Source: Streptomyces sp. NBC_00536 (GTDB taxonomy: Bacteria; Actinomycetota; Actinomycetes; Streptomycetales; Streptomycetaceae). Taken from it: 64,000 nt of DNA. Position numbers and translations under genes: made by a program. The stretch is from positions 62,001 through 126,000 of the forward strand of contig NZ_CP107819.1 in NCBI RefSeq assembly GCF_036346295.1, given 5' to 3'. The notes below the pieces were generated by a model. That model saw nothing but the letters and a program-made list of their open reading frames with translations, had not been told where the DNA came from and did not search any database. Shown here in pieces: positions 7,292-14,780 of the stretch. The number at the start of each line of letters is the position of its first letter. The stretch's first letter is position 1.

Positions 7292-7570
7292 GGGACATTT
7301 TGATCAAGACGTGAGCGCGGTCTTCGCCCAGCCGTTCCTGCTGTCCACCACGGTCGACGAGCGACGGCGCCGCCACGTACCGGACTTCCTCGCGCTCAGG
7401 AAGGCCGGTGTTCCGCTGGTCGTCGACGTCAAGCCCCGGCACCTGCTGACCCGGCCGAAGGTGACCTTCGCGCTGGGCTGGGCCCGCGAGGTGGTCTTCT
7501 CCCGTGGCTGGGGCTTCGAGGTGTGGTGCGAGCCGCCGGAAGCGGAACTGGCGGACGCGTGCTCCGGTCA
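7290..7570 (+). pseudogene. TnsA-like transposon endonuclease, internal fragment
   Basis: The plus strand reads FDQDVSAVFAQPFLLSTTVDERRRRHVPDFLAL, then VPLVVDVKPRHLL and VTFALGWAREVVFSRGWGFEVW. This is the TnsA-type restriction-like nuclease core: hydrophobic QPF strand, RRHVPDF with the catalytic Asp, and VDVKP with the catalytic Lys. The N-terminal part of the family is missing (the frame begins in unrelated sequence at 7221), and the C-terminal tail degenerates after about 7570. No transposase, AAA+ or TniQ partner is nearby. It is best read as a remnant of a Tn7-like or heteromeric actinobacterial transposon. Open sequence from 7523 to 7729 in another frame ends in an acidic stretch but resembles nothing I recognise. 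Confidence 0.65.
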
Positions 7571-7867
7571 ATCCAACAAGGCTTCTGGGCGGAGGGCGAC
7601 GGCGGCGACCCTGTCGTCGATTCCGACGATGCCGAGAGCACTGCTGCCAAGTACCAGCCACTCATGGAGATGCCGGTCGAGGCGATGAGGATGAACGCGG
7701 ACGTGCTCTGGGGGGTGCCGCGGGTCTAATCGGGCGTGCCGACTACACGCTACCCCCACCTACCGTGGACGACGCCCAGCGTCGACCCGATGCGCCAAGA
7801 CACCTGCACGCGCCGCATCTGCTGCGGATGGAAGCACCCGGACTCGCGCACAGTGTTAGGAATGATC

Positions 7868-8044
7868 ATGAAGGAAACTCGGTACACCGAGTTCCAGCAG
7901 GCCGCTTTCACGGCAGGCATGTCCTCCGGAGACCTTCTGGCCACGCTCATCACCCGACACCTGCGCGACCGCCGCACGCCGGCAACCGACACCCCGCACC
8001 ACCAGGCTTCACCCGGCCTGACCATCCCCACGCAACGCACCTGA
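7868..8044 (+). CDS. Small hypothetical protein (58 aa)
   Basis: ATG 7868 has a ribosome site (AGGAA, 7857-7861) six bases upstream. The product begins MKETRYTEFQQAAFTAGMS and includes SGDLLATLITRHLRDRR, a likely amphipathic helical segment, before a Pro/Thr/His-rich tail. No family was recognised. It lies in a region of mobile-element debris and might be a fragment of a larger, lost gene. The call rests on the good translation start and plausible helix content only. Confidence 0.35.
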   Translation: MKETRYTEFQQAAFTAGMSSGDLLATLITRHLRDRRTPATDTPHHQASPGLTIPTQRT

Positions 8045-8474
8045 AACGCGCGGGCAGGGGCCTGTCCGGAAGCGCGTGGGGGCCGGTGATGGTGAGTCCG
8101 TGTCAGTGGGTGAGGTCCCGCCGTTCCGTGAAGTGCAGGTGGATCCAGTACGTCACGGACGGCATCTCGATGACTCCGGACCCCCGCGGCAGTCTGCGGC
8201 CGGTACCCCGTGCGACAGCCGCGCGGCCCCTGCGCCACTCCCGCCCCAAGACCGACCGGCCGGTGGAACGCGTGCCGCAGGCGAGCGGCCGGTGTTGGCC
8301 GAGCTGCTCGGCGACCGGGGCAACACCGGCATACATGAAGCTTCAACCACCGCGGTCGGCTGGCGAGTTGGCCTGATGTCAAGATGACTGCCGCCGCGCG
8401 CGAATGGCATGATCGACCTTCACGTTACTTATCAGTAGCGCCTCTCTCCCACCATTTTCGAAGGTCACACCTAC
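8045..8474. other. Gene-free stretch
   Basis: I found no convincing gene here. Open frames exist on both strands but show only composition-driven reading and no ribosome sites. The last 60 bases before the lipoprotein gene are less GC-rich (TTACTTATCAGTAGC near 8425) and probably hold its promoter. Confidence 0.4.
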
Positions 8475-9896
8475 GTGCACACGCTCGCCAGACGCCTCCT
8501 GCTGCCCGGCCTCACCGCACTGACGCTCGCCGCCACCGGCTGCTCCTCCCCTGGACACACGGGCGCGGCCGCGCCGGGAAGCCCCGAAACCACCGCGTCC
8601 ACGGCCGACGGAACGCAGCAGCTCGACGTGGCCGCTGCGCCGCAGGGGTCGTCCGCTCCCACGGCCATCGCCCGTACCCGGACCGGCCAGGGCCCCGAGA
8701 AGTCCCAACTCACGGTCGCCTCCTACGACAAGGCGAGCGGGCGGGCCGTCATATCCAACGGCCCGCCCGGCCATTCCCCCTCGTCCGCACCTTCCACCAG
8801 GTCCTCGCCCTCGTCCTCCCCCTCCCCCTCCCCCGACAAGCCCGTCGCGGTGGGCGACGTCATCGCCAGCGCACCGGCGCCCGGGGCCCCCGACGGCCTC
8901 CTCGCGAAGGTCACGGAGGTCGTCGGCAAGACCGGCCGCGGCACCGAGGTGAAGACCGCCCCGACCACACTGGCCGCCGCCCTCAACGACGACAAGGCCG
9001 AAGGCAAGGTGCCGGTCGACCCGGCCTCGGTCACCGTCGAGCCGCTGATGAAGGGCGTCACCTTCTCCTGGGCCAAGAGCCAGGGCGTGCGCTTCGGTCC
9101 CAAGGGAGCGGCTCTCCCCCTCGGGAACCTGCGGCTCGATGTGGACGCCGCGGTGGACACCGCCAAGGACGCCCCCGCGTCGGCCGGCGCCTCCGTGTCC
9201 GGCTTCGTCCAGCTCGCCCCCGAGGTCGAGTTCTCCTACGACGGCAGCCCGGGCGGCGGCCACGGCCCCCACTCCGCCTTCCTCGGCATGAGCGGTGACT
9301 GGTCCTCACGGTGGGAGCTCAAGGGCCGCGCCGCCGCGAGCACCGGCGCGCCCAAGCGGATCCCGTTCGCCAAGCTGCACAGCGACCCCGTCGTCCAGGT
9401 GGGCCCGGTGCCCGTCGTCGTTAACCTCAACTTGACCTGTTACATCCAGGTGGAGGCGGACGGCCGCGTCACCCTCGATGTCCAGCAGGACGTCAAGGGC
9501 GACTTCCGTGTCGGCGGCAGCTACGCGGTGGGCAAGGGCTGGACACCTGTCAGTACCTCGTCCGTGCACAGTACGCCGGTGAAGGCGAGCGTGACCGCCG
9601 CCGGCAGCGTCAAGAGCGCACTCGGCGCCGAAGCCTCCGTCGGTCTGTACGGGGCGGTCGGCGTCACCGCGGACTTCGCCCCCTACCTGCGCGGCGAGGG
9701 AGACGTGAAGGCGAGCGCGTCCACCGACGGCAAGACCTCGGTGAACGGCTCCTGGGCGTTGTACGGCGGCTTCGGCCTCAGCGGACAACTGCACCTGGAA
9801 CTGTCGCTGTTCGGCACGCCGGTCCTGGAACGCCGCATCCCGCTGGGCACTCTCAACCGCGAATGGCCCCTCACGAACGGCCGCACCGGGCAGTAA
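8475..9896 (+). CDS. Large secreted lipoprotein of unknown function
   Basis: 473 residues. A lipoprotein signal is clear: basic start, hydrophobic core, then LAATGC lipobox with the acylated Cys at about residue 23. A Ser/Pro-rich linker (PSSAPSTRSSPSSSPSPSP) separates an N-terminal extracellular segment from a beta-rich C-terminal region of alternating V/T/S strands, with only one further Cys (LTCYIQV). The start is GTG 8475, with GAAGGT about ten bases upstream. Codon use and terminator are typical of the neighbours. No family could be assigned; the linker architecture suggests a cell-surface binding or wall-associated protein. It is monocistronic and followed by two hairpins. Confidence 0.82.
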   Translation: MHTLARRLLLPGLTALTLAATGCSSPGHTGAAAPGSPETTASTADGTQQLDVAAAPQGSSAPTAIARTRTGQGPEKSQLTVASYDKASGRAVISNGPPGHSPSSAPSTRSSPSSSPSPSPDKPVAVGDVIASAPAPGAPDGLLAKVTEVVGKTGRGTEVKTAPTTLAAALNDDKAEGKVPVDPASVTVEPLMKGVTFSWAKSQGVRFGPKGAALPLGNLRLDVDAAVDTAKDAPASAGASVSGFVQLAPEVEFSYDGSPGGGHGPHSAFLGMSGDWSSRWELKGRAAASTGAPKRIPFAKLHSDPVVQVGPVPVVVNLNLTCYIQVEADGRVTLDVQQDVKGDFRVGGSYAVGKGWTPVSTSSVHSTPVKASVTAAGSVKSALGAEASVGLYGAVGVTADFAPYLRGEGDVKASASTDGKTSVNGSWALYGGFGLSGQLHLELSLFGTPVLERRIPLGTLNREWPLTNGRTGQ

Positions 9897-9919
9897 GCCG
9901 GACAACTCGCCCTCGGGAC

Positions 9920-9985
9920 CCCCGGCCATACGGCCGGACCGTTGACGGCTCCGGCCCGCACATGTGCTGCATGCGGGCCGGAGCC
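9920..9985 (+). terminator. Double hairpin after the lipoprotein gene
   Basis: Two consecutive stems follow the stop codon at 9896. The first is a short CCGGCC/GGCCGG stem near 9921-9937. The second is a perfect 14-bp stem with arms 9947-9960 (GGCTCCGGCCCGCA) and 9972-9985 (TGCGGGCCGGAGCC) and an 11-nt loop. There is no U-tract, which is normal for Streptomyces terminators. Confidence 0.7.
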
Positions 9986-10530
9986 ACCGCGCGAAACCAC
10001 CCCCAACGGGCTACGAAACCAGAGCACCGCGACAGGACTGCTCAGGGCAGGCCGGCCCGTCCGGGCCTGCCCCTACGAGAGGACCCCAGTGGACGACGCC
10101 CTGTGCCAGTACTGCACGGCGATGATGCGTTGGGTGTCTGCCCCAACTGGCGGTCACCCGACGGCAGCAGCATCCGCGCGAGTGAATGCGAGGTAGCTGC
10201 ACGGGCGTTGGCAGTGCCCGACGCCGGCCAGGCGCCGGGCACCTTCGGGCCAAACCCCGTCACTCCCAGACCGACTACCGCGTGGCCAGGGGCCCAGGAC
10301 GAATTCGATCAGGAACACGCGGGCCGCCCGGCGCGATGCTCATCCCTCCTGGGCTCCGGCGCTGCGGGCAGCGAGGCAGCCGGCCCAGCTCTCACTTGCC
10401 AGGAGCGTGGGTCAGTATCGGGCGACTCACGAGGCAGGTGTGATCGCCGATAACCGGACGGTTGTCCTATCCAGTCCTGCGCGCGGGTGGCCGGTGGTCG
10501 GGCTTGCCTGGCTTGATTGCGGCTGTTGGG
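9986..10530. other. Gene-poor stretch with one hairpin
   Basis: About 550 bp without a supportable gene. A strong hairpin lies at 10045-10072 (arms GGGCAGGCC and GGCCTGCCC). A 35-codon frame starting GTG 10089 encodes a CxxC (LCQYC) but is very short and matches nothing known to me. The region could contain an old gene remnant. Confidence 0.35.
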
Positions 10531-11085
10531 TCAGGACTCGGCGATTCGCATCTTCTTGACCCTGTTGCCGCAGGTGTTCATGGAACACCACCGGCGATTG
10601 GCTCCACGGCTGGTGTCGAGGAAGAGCCCCGCACATCCGGGACCTTCGCAGTTCTTGATGCGGCTGCGGTCGGGACCTCCGAGGATGTGGATGGCATCCA
10701 TGGCCAGGACCCCGAGGGCATCACCGACAGGCGTGATCTCGGTCAGGTGCCATCCCGCGAGGCCGCGTTCAAGCGCCGGCTTCGCGTGCCCGGCGGCCGC
10801 GGCCGTGTTGAGGATGCGGACAGCCTTCGAATCAGGCTGTTCACCTGCGGCGATCGCCGACCCGATTCGATAGATCGCCTCGCGCAGCTCGACGGCGTTC
10901 TTCAGATCGGCCGGCGAAGCGTCCGTGACCTCGAGCCCAGTTGCCCGCAGCCACGCTTTCAGTCGTGTGGGATCGGTCAGCCGCTCTCGCGGCGCCATGC
11001 CGGCTCGATCGCTGACGGTGGCAGTGAACCGGAACGCCAGGACCTCGTTGTCCATCCGGAAGACACGGTGTACCTCCTCGGCCAT
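10531..11085 (-). CDS. CGNR zinc-finger transcriptional regulator
   Basis: 184 residues. The N-terminal two-thirds (FRFTATVSDR ... LREAIYRIGSAIAAGEQPD) resembles the stress-associated ABATE domain. The C-terminus holds the zinc finger: two Cys in NCEGPGC, then RRWCSMNTCGNRVKK with the name-giving CGNR. The start was set at ATG 11085, preceded by GGAGG at a good distance; ATG 11055 lacks a site and the longer frame to 11142 has no family match. It is divergent from the dehydrogenase at 11204, and the 118-bp gap contains two copies of a GAACC-N9-GGTTC dyad, which suggests it represses or activates both genes. Confidence 0.88.
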   Translation of the reverse strand: MAEEVHRVFRMDNEVLAFRFTATVSDRAGMAPRERLTDPTRLKAWLRATGLEVTDASPADLKNAVELREAIYRIGSAIAAGEQPDSKAVRILNTAAAAGHAKPALERGLAGWHLTEITPVGDALGVLAMDAIHILGGPDRSRIKNCEGPGCAGLFLDTSRGANRRWCSMNTCGNRVKKMRIAES

Positions 11086-11118
11086 TCCAACCTCCACAGT
11101 CGGCGACGATACCTCCGC

Positions 11119-11184
11119 GAACCTTCTTAGCCGGTTCCACATGATGGTAACCCTAGGGCATCATTGAACCGTCTTAGAAGGTTC
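11119..11184. promoter_or_regulatory. Paired GAACC-N9-GGTTC dyads between divergent genes
   Basis: Dyad 1 spans 11119-11137 and dyad 2 spans 11166-11184. Dyad 2 matches the reverse complement of dyad 1 at 17 of 19 positions, so both probably bind the same factor in opposite orientation. Centre-to-centre spacing is 47 bp, between four and five helical turns. They sit in the divergent promoter region of the CGNR regulator and the dehydrogenase. Confidence 0.65.
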
Positions 11185-11203
11185 AAGAGAGAAGGTTCTT
11201 CGT

Positions 11204-12067
11204 ATGGGCGAAATCGCGGTCATCGGTCTTGGAGCGATGGGGAAACCCATCGCACGTAACCTCTTGAAGGCCGGGCACGACGTCGTGGTGTGGAACCGCT
11301 CCGACGGGCCTGCGGACGAACTCGTCGCAGCCGGTGCTCGCCGATCCGCGTCGGTCGCAGAGGCCATGCAGTCGCCGGTGGTCTTCTCGGTCCTGGCCGA
11401 CGACCGGGCCGTCGCCGAGACGTTCATCGACTCCGGTGTTCTCGCCCAGACCCCGCGCGGAACTGTTCACGTCAACCTCGCGACGGTGAGCGCCAGGCTG
11501 GCCCACCAGGCCGGCGCAGCGCACGCCGAGCATGGTGTCGGGTACGTCGCGGCACCAGTCTTCGGCCGTGTTCCGGTCGCCGAAGCCGGAGCACTCAACA
11601 TCCTTGCGGCGGGTGAGCAGGGGCTGATCGACCGCGTGCAGCCGCTCTTCGACGTGATCGGCTCGCGAACCTGGCGACTTGGCGATCGTCCGGAGCAGGC
11701 CAACATCGTGAAGATCCTCGGGAACTACCTGATCGCCTGCGCGATCCAGTCGCTGGGCGAGGCGATCAGTCTCGCGGAAGGCGCCGGTGTCGACTCCGGG
11801 CAGTTCGTCGAATTGCTGACCTCAACACTCTTCCCGGGAGCCGTCTACACCGGCTACGGGTCGGCGATCGCCGAACGGCGCTACCAGCCGGCCGGGTTCA
11901 CCACAGTCTTGGGCCGCAAGGACCTCCACCTCGCGCTCGACGCGGCGAACGACCACGACATGACGCTCCCGACCGGTGAACTGCTAAGGGCCGTCTTCGA
12001 TCAGGCCATCGCCGACGGCCGCGGGGCGGACGACTGGGCGGTCATCGTGGAACAGCAACCGCGATGA
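11204..12067 (+). CDS. NAD(P)-dependent 3-hydroxyisobutyrate dehydrogenase-type reductase
   Basis: 287 residues of the beta-hydroxyacid dehydrogenase family. The dinucleotide motif is IGLGAMGKPIARNLLKAGH (residues 6-24). The all-alpha C-terminal half contains VKILGNYL, whose lysine is the catalytic residue of this family. The second family signature region (TVSARLAHQAGAA) is present but divergent, so it is probably an imine reductase-like or generic small-substrate reductase rather than a true hydroxyisobutyrate enzyme. A ribosome site (AGAAGG) precedes ATG 11204. It is controlled by the shared upstream dyads and probably by the divergent CGNR protein. Confidence 0.87.
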   Translation: MGEIAVIGLGAMGKPIARNLLKAGHDVVVWNRSDGPADELVAAGARRSASVAEAMQSPVVFSVLADDRAVAETFIDSGVLAQTPRGTVHVNLATVSARLAHQAGAAHAEHGVGYVAAPVFGRVPVAEAGALNILAAGEQGLIDRVQPLFDVIGSRTWRLGDRPEQANIVKILGNYLIACAIQSLGEAISLAEGAGVDSGQFVELLTSTLFPGAVYTGYGSAIAERRYQPAGFTTVLGRKDLHLALDAANDHDMTLPTGELLRAVFDQAIADGRGADDWAVIVEQQPR

Positions 12068-12159
12068 CCACCGAAGACCTGTGATCCCACATGGGAAGAT
12101 CTTGGTACGCCTGTTGGGGAAGGTCTGTTCGAGGTGGAGCCGGCAGCCGTGGTGGAGCC

Positions 12160-12575
12160 GGGGACCAGGTGTTCGGCGCGAACGGCAAGGACGTCGACCT
12201 GCCCGGCGAGCTGGACCGGCGGGAGAAGCGCCCGGCCAAGCCGCAGTCCGCCCGCGCGCAGATCGAGGCCGGGGCCGCCGAGCGGGCCCGCAAGCACGCC
12301 CAGGAGGAAGAGGCCCGCCGCCAGGACCGCGCCGGCACCGACGACCCCGAGGCTGTCGAAGCCGCCGGAGCCCGGGCTGCTGATACCGCGCGGCCGAAGG
12401 ACAAGGCGCAGGCCAACTTCACCGACCCGCAATTCGCGATCATGAAGAACGGCGACGGCGCCTACATCCAGCCCCGCGCGGACGTATCCCGGACGCGGCG
12501 ACACCCCGGGAACGCATGGCCCGCAAGCTCCGGACCAAGCCCGGACGCGCCGCCTACGCCCGTCGCGCACCCCCG
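12160..12575 (+). pseudogene. IS1182-family transposase remnant
   Basis: The plus strand reads ANGKDVDLPGELDRREKRPA, then AERARKHAQEEEARRQ and KAQANFTDPQFAIMKNGDGA, which is the middle of an IS1182-type transposase. At about 12480 it jumps, in another frame, to TPRERMARKLRTKPGRAAYARR, the C-terminal part of the same family. The intervening DDE region with the catalytic residues has been deleted, as has the N-terminus. It cannot be functional. It follows the dehydrogenase by about 90 bp. Confidence 0.75.
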
Positions 12576-12794
12576 GCTGCTTGTTCACTACCGACCCACC
12601 CACGCTCCTAGCCGGCCCCACCGACAGGCGATGGAGGCGGCGATGCCTGACAGGTCGCTCACGATGACCGACGGCAGTTCCGTGACCGCCTCGATCATGG
12701 CGATGTTGCGGACACTCAGGATGGGCAGCCCGTGGGCGCACATGAGGGTCAGAACCGACGCCGCGGTGCGTGGTCTGCTCGGAGGTCGGCCGGG

Positions 12795-13000
12795 GAAGCC
12801 GCCAGGCGGGCTGTCCAGGACGTCTACAACGCCGAGGATAAGGATCGTGCCCGCGCCGCAGTCGAGGCGTTCGCCGGTCAGTGCGGCGCAAAGTACTCCA
12901 AGGTGGTCAAGCGGCTGGTCGACGACGAAGAGGAACTGCTGGCGTTCTTCGACTTCCCCTCCGAGCACTGCACTGGATTCATCTGCGCACGACACATCCC
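12795..13000 (+). pseudogene. IS256-family (mutator) transposase remnant
   Basis: Reads EAARRAVQDVYNAEDKDRAR, AAVEAFAGQCGAKYSKVVKR and LLAFFDFPSEH in one frame. It then continues as HWIHLRTTHPID in another, characteristic of the C-terminal third of IS256-type transposases (family: HWxHLRTTNPIES). The frame change follows an apparent 5-bp duplication (GCACT GCACT) near 12967. The N-terminal catalytic part is missing. It lies between the IS1182 remnant and the broken acetyltransferase gene. Confidence 0.75.
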
Positions 13001-13043
13001 ATCGATAGGCGGCCTCAAGCGATCCGCGGGCGCCGAGTGGACC

Positions 13044-13609
13044 TCAGACGTCCATGCGCCGTATGTGTAGGTGGCCATCGAGAGGGAAGGTGGGCGGCGC
13101 GGCGGGCAGGACTCTGCCGAACTCGTACCGGCTCTTCTGGGCAACGCGGCACGACGCGAGATTGTCCTCCTGATGAAGGAGTTCGAGACGTTGCAGCCCG
13201 GCGGCCCGGAAGGTGTCGAAGGCCCAGCCGGTGAGAACCTCCAGAGCGCGGGGGCCACGCCCCGCCCGCGAGCGTGCGCCGCGGTCCAGTAGCCCACCTC
13301 GGCTGCAGGTTTGCCGGAGGTGACTTCCTTGAGGACCACGTTGCCGACCAACTGTCCGTGAGGTGATCCGGGTTGTGCCTCAAAGACGGCGAAGCCGAAC
13401 CGGTCCCCTGCTGCCCAGCTCCGCTGCTGGGCCTGCACCCACCGTGCCCCGTCAGCATCGTTGTCCACGACAGAGCTCGCCCACTGACGCAATGCGGGAT
13501 CCCGGCTCACCTCGACCAGTGCGGCAACGTCCTCCATGCGCCAGGGCCGAAGGACAAGAGCGGGAGCGGACGGCGTCGCTCCCGCCTGCAGCATGACGGG
13601 GGCATTCAT
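13044..13609 (-). pseudogene. GNAT N-acetyltransferase interrupted by a frameshift
   Basis: From ATG 13609 the reading MNAPVMLQAGATPSAPALVL, RPWRMEDVAALVEVSRDPA and EVGYWTAAHARGRGVAP is a clear GNAT domain with the acetyl-CoA loop (ARGRGVA). At a run of five G on the plus strand (13250-13254) the frame is lost. Adding one base restores RALEVLTGWAFDTFRAAGLQ, RLELLHQEDNLASCRVA and YEFGRVLP, ending RRMDV at a stop at 13044-13046. The repaired product would be about 189 residues. Because the defect is one base in a homopolymer, it may be a sequencing artefact and the gene may be intact. Substrate unknown. Confidence 0.75.
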
Positions 13610-13683
13610 AAACCGATCATCTGCGGCGGCGTTTTCACCCGACGCCGGCCGCGTCCGACCTATGCCGCCTTGCGATCGCCCCG

Positions 13684-14622
13684 TCATAGCTGTGTCCGGA
13701 CGCGCAGAGCCCGGACGGACCATTCGAACACTGGAGCCAGACTCTCCGGGGCCGGCCAGTCGTTGACCACTGCGAGCAGCTGGAGGTAACGCTCCCTGCG
13801 GGGGTCGTTCACGCTCTCCAGCCGAGTCGCCAGCCGGCGGCGAAGCCCGATGTCGTCGGGGACGCCGAGGAGGTGCGCGTAGTGATCCGTGAGCGCCGCG
13901 ACGATTGGATCGGCCTGGGGTGAGGCCGGGTCGATGCCCGCGGTCAAGGCCGGGCCGGCCTGGTCACGGACGGTTGCGGCAATGTCGCGGCGCGGCCCCG
14001 TGGTGTCGCTTCGGGCCTGCACGGCTGCCTGGTCCTCGGCCATCTGCCGCAGGCTGGCCCGGAAATCCGGATCCTGGGACATTTCGGCCAATTCCACCCA
14101 CGCCTGGACCTGCTCCGCCTCCGGGTTGTCAGGCAGCTCGGGGGTCATCGAGCGCATGGCCCCCGCGAATACGGGCGCGGCGTCAAGACCGCCGAAGACG
14201 GCGTCGAGGAAATCGCCGATCAGACGTCGGCGTTCGTCCTCGGAGAGCTGGGCAAGCTTGTGCATGATATCCGTCTCCTTGGGCGTGGACCCGCGCTTGG
14301 CCACCGCCGTCAGCACCGCGCGCCGCAGGCGCAGGGTACTGATCTGTACCGCCAGTGCTTCGGCATGCGCTGCGGCGGCCTCGGGAAATGAGAGCTCCCG
14401 GTCCATGACCTTCCGGATCGTGGGAAGGTCCAGTCCCAGTTCGCGCAGGGTTCGCACGAGGTCCAGGCGTGCAGCGGCATCCATGTTGTAAAGGCGGTAG
14501 CCGGCCGGGCTCCGGTCGGTCGGCGCCACGATTCCGCGATCGGAGTAGAACCGGATGGTCTTGACCGTGAGACCGGTCCGCTGGGCCAGCTCGCCGATCG
14601 AGTAAAGCGTGTCGTCGTGCAT
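13684..14622 (-). CDS. MerR-family regulator with a long C-terminal effector region
   Basis: 312 residues from ATG 14622. Residues 1-75 are a MerR winged helix (LYSIGELAQRTGLTVKTIRF, YSDRGIVAPTDRSPAGYR) followed by the typical dimer helix. The remaining 220 residues are mainly helical and unlike the Cys-containing metal sensors; this size fits the TipA-like or drug-responsive MerR class. A GAAGG ribosome site precedes the start. A perfect 8-bp dyad lies 13 bp upstream, probably the autoregulatory operator. No obvious target gene is adjacent. Confidence 0.87.
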   Translation of the reverse strand: MHDDTLYSIGELAQRTGLTVKTIRFYSDRGIVAPTDRSPAGYRLYNMDAAARLDLVRTLRELGLDLPTIRKVMDRELSFPEAAAAHAEALAVQISTLRLRRAVLTAVAKRGSTPKETDIMHKLAQLSEDERRRLIGDFLDAVFGGLDAAPVFAGAMRSMTPELPDNPEAEQVQAWVELAEMSQDPDFRASLRQMAEDQAAVQARSDTTGPRRDIAATVRDQAGPALTAGIDPASPQADPIVAALTDHYAHLLGVPDDIGLRRRLATRLESVNDPRRERYLQLLAVVNDWPAPESLAPVFEWSVRALRVRTQL

Positions 14623-14634
14623 GCCCCCACCTTC

Positions 14635-14657
14635 GTGTCTCCCCCTAGTGGAGACAC
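14635..14657. promoter_or_regulatory. MerR-type operator candidate
   Basis: GTGTCTCC (14635-14642) and GGAGACAC (14650-14657) form a perfect 8-bp inverted repeat with a 7-bp spacer (CCCTAGT), 13 bp upstream of the MerR start. MerR proteins bind such dyads within the promoter spacer, so autoregulation is likely. Confidence 0.6.
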
Positions 14658-14780
14658 AAGTGCATCCGTCTACCGACAGCCAACCACTCCTTGTCCGCAG
14701 GGCTGAAGAGGGCTCACCGACTCTGGCTGCCGGTCCGGCTGCCCGCGCCAGCCGCCACCGGGGTAAGCGGCCTGCGAGCG

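Noticed and set aside
10089..10196. Short CxxC-containing reading frame in the gap before the CGNR gene
   Set aside because: Too short, no ribosome site of quality and no conserved pattern; kept only as a note in the gap entry.
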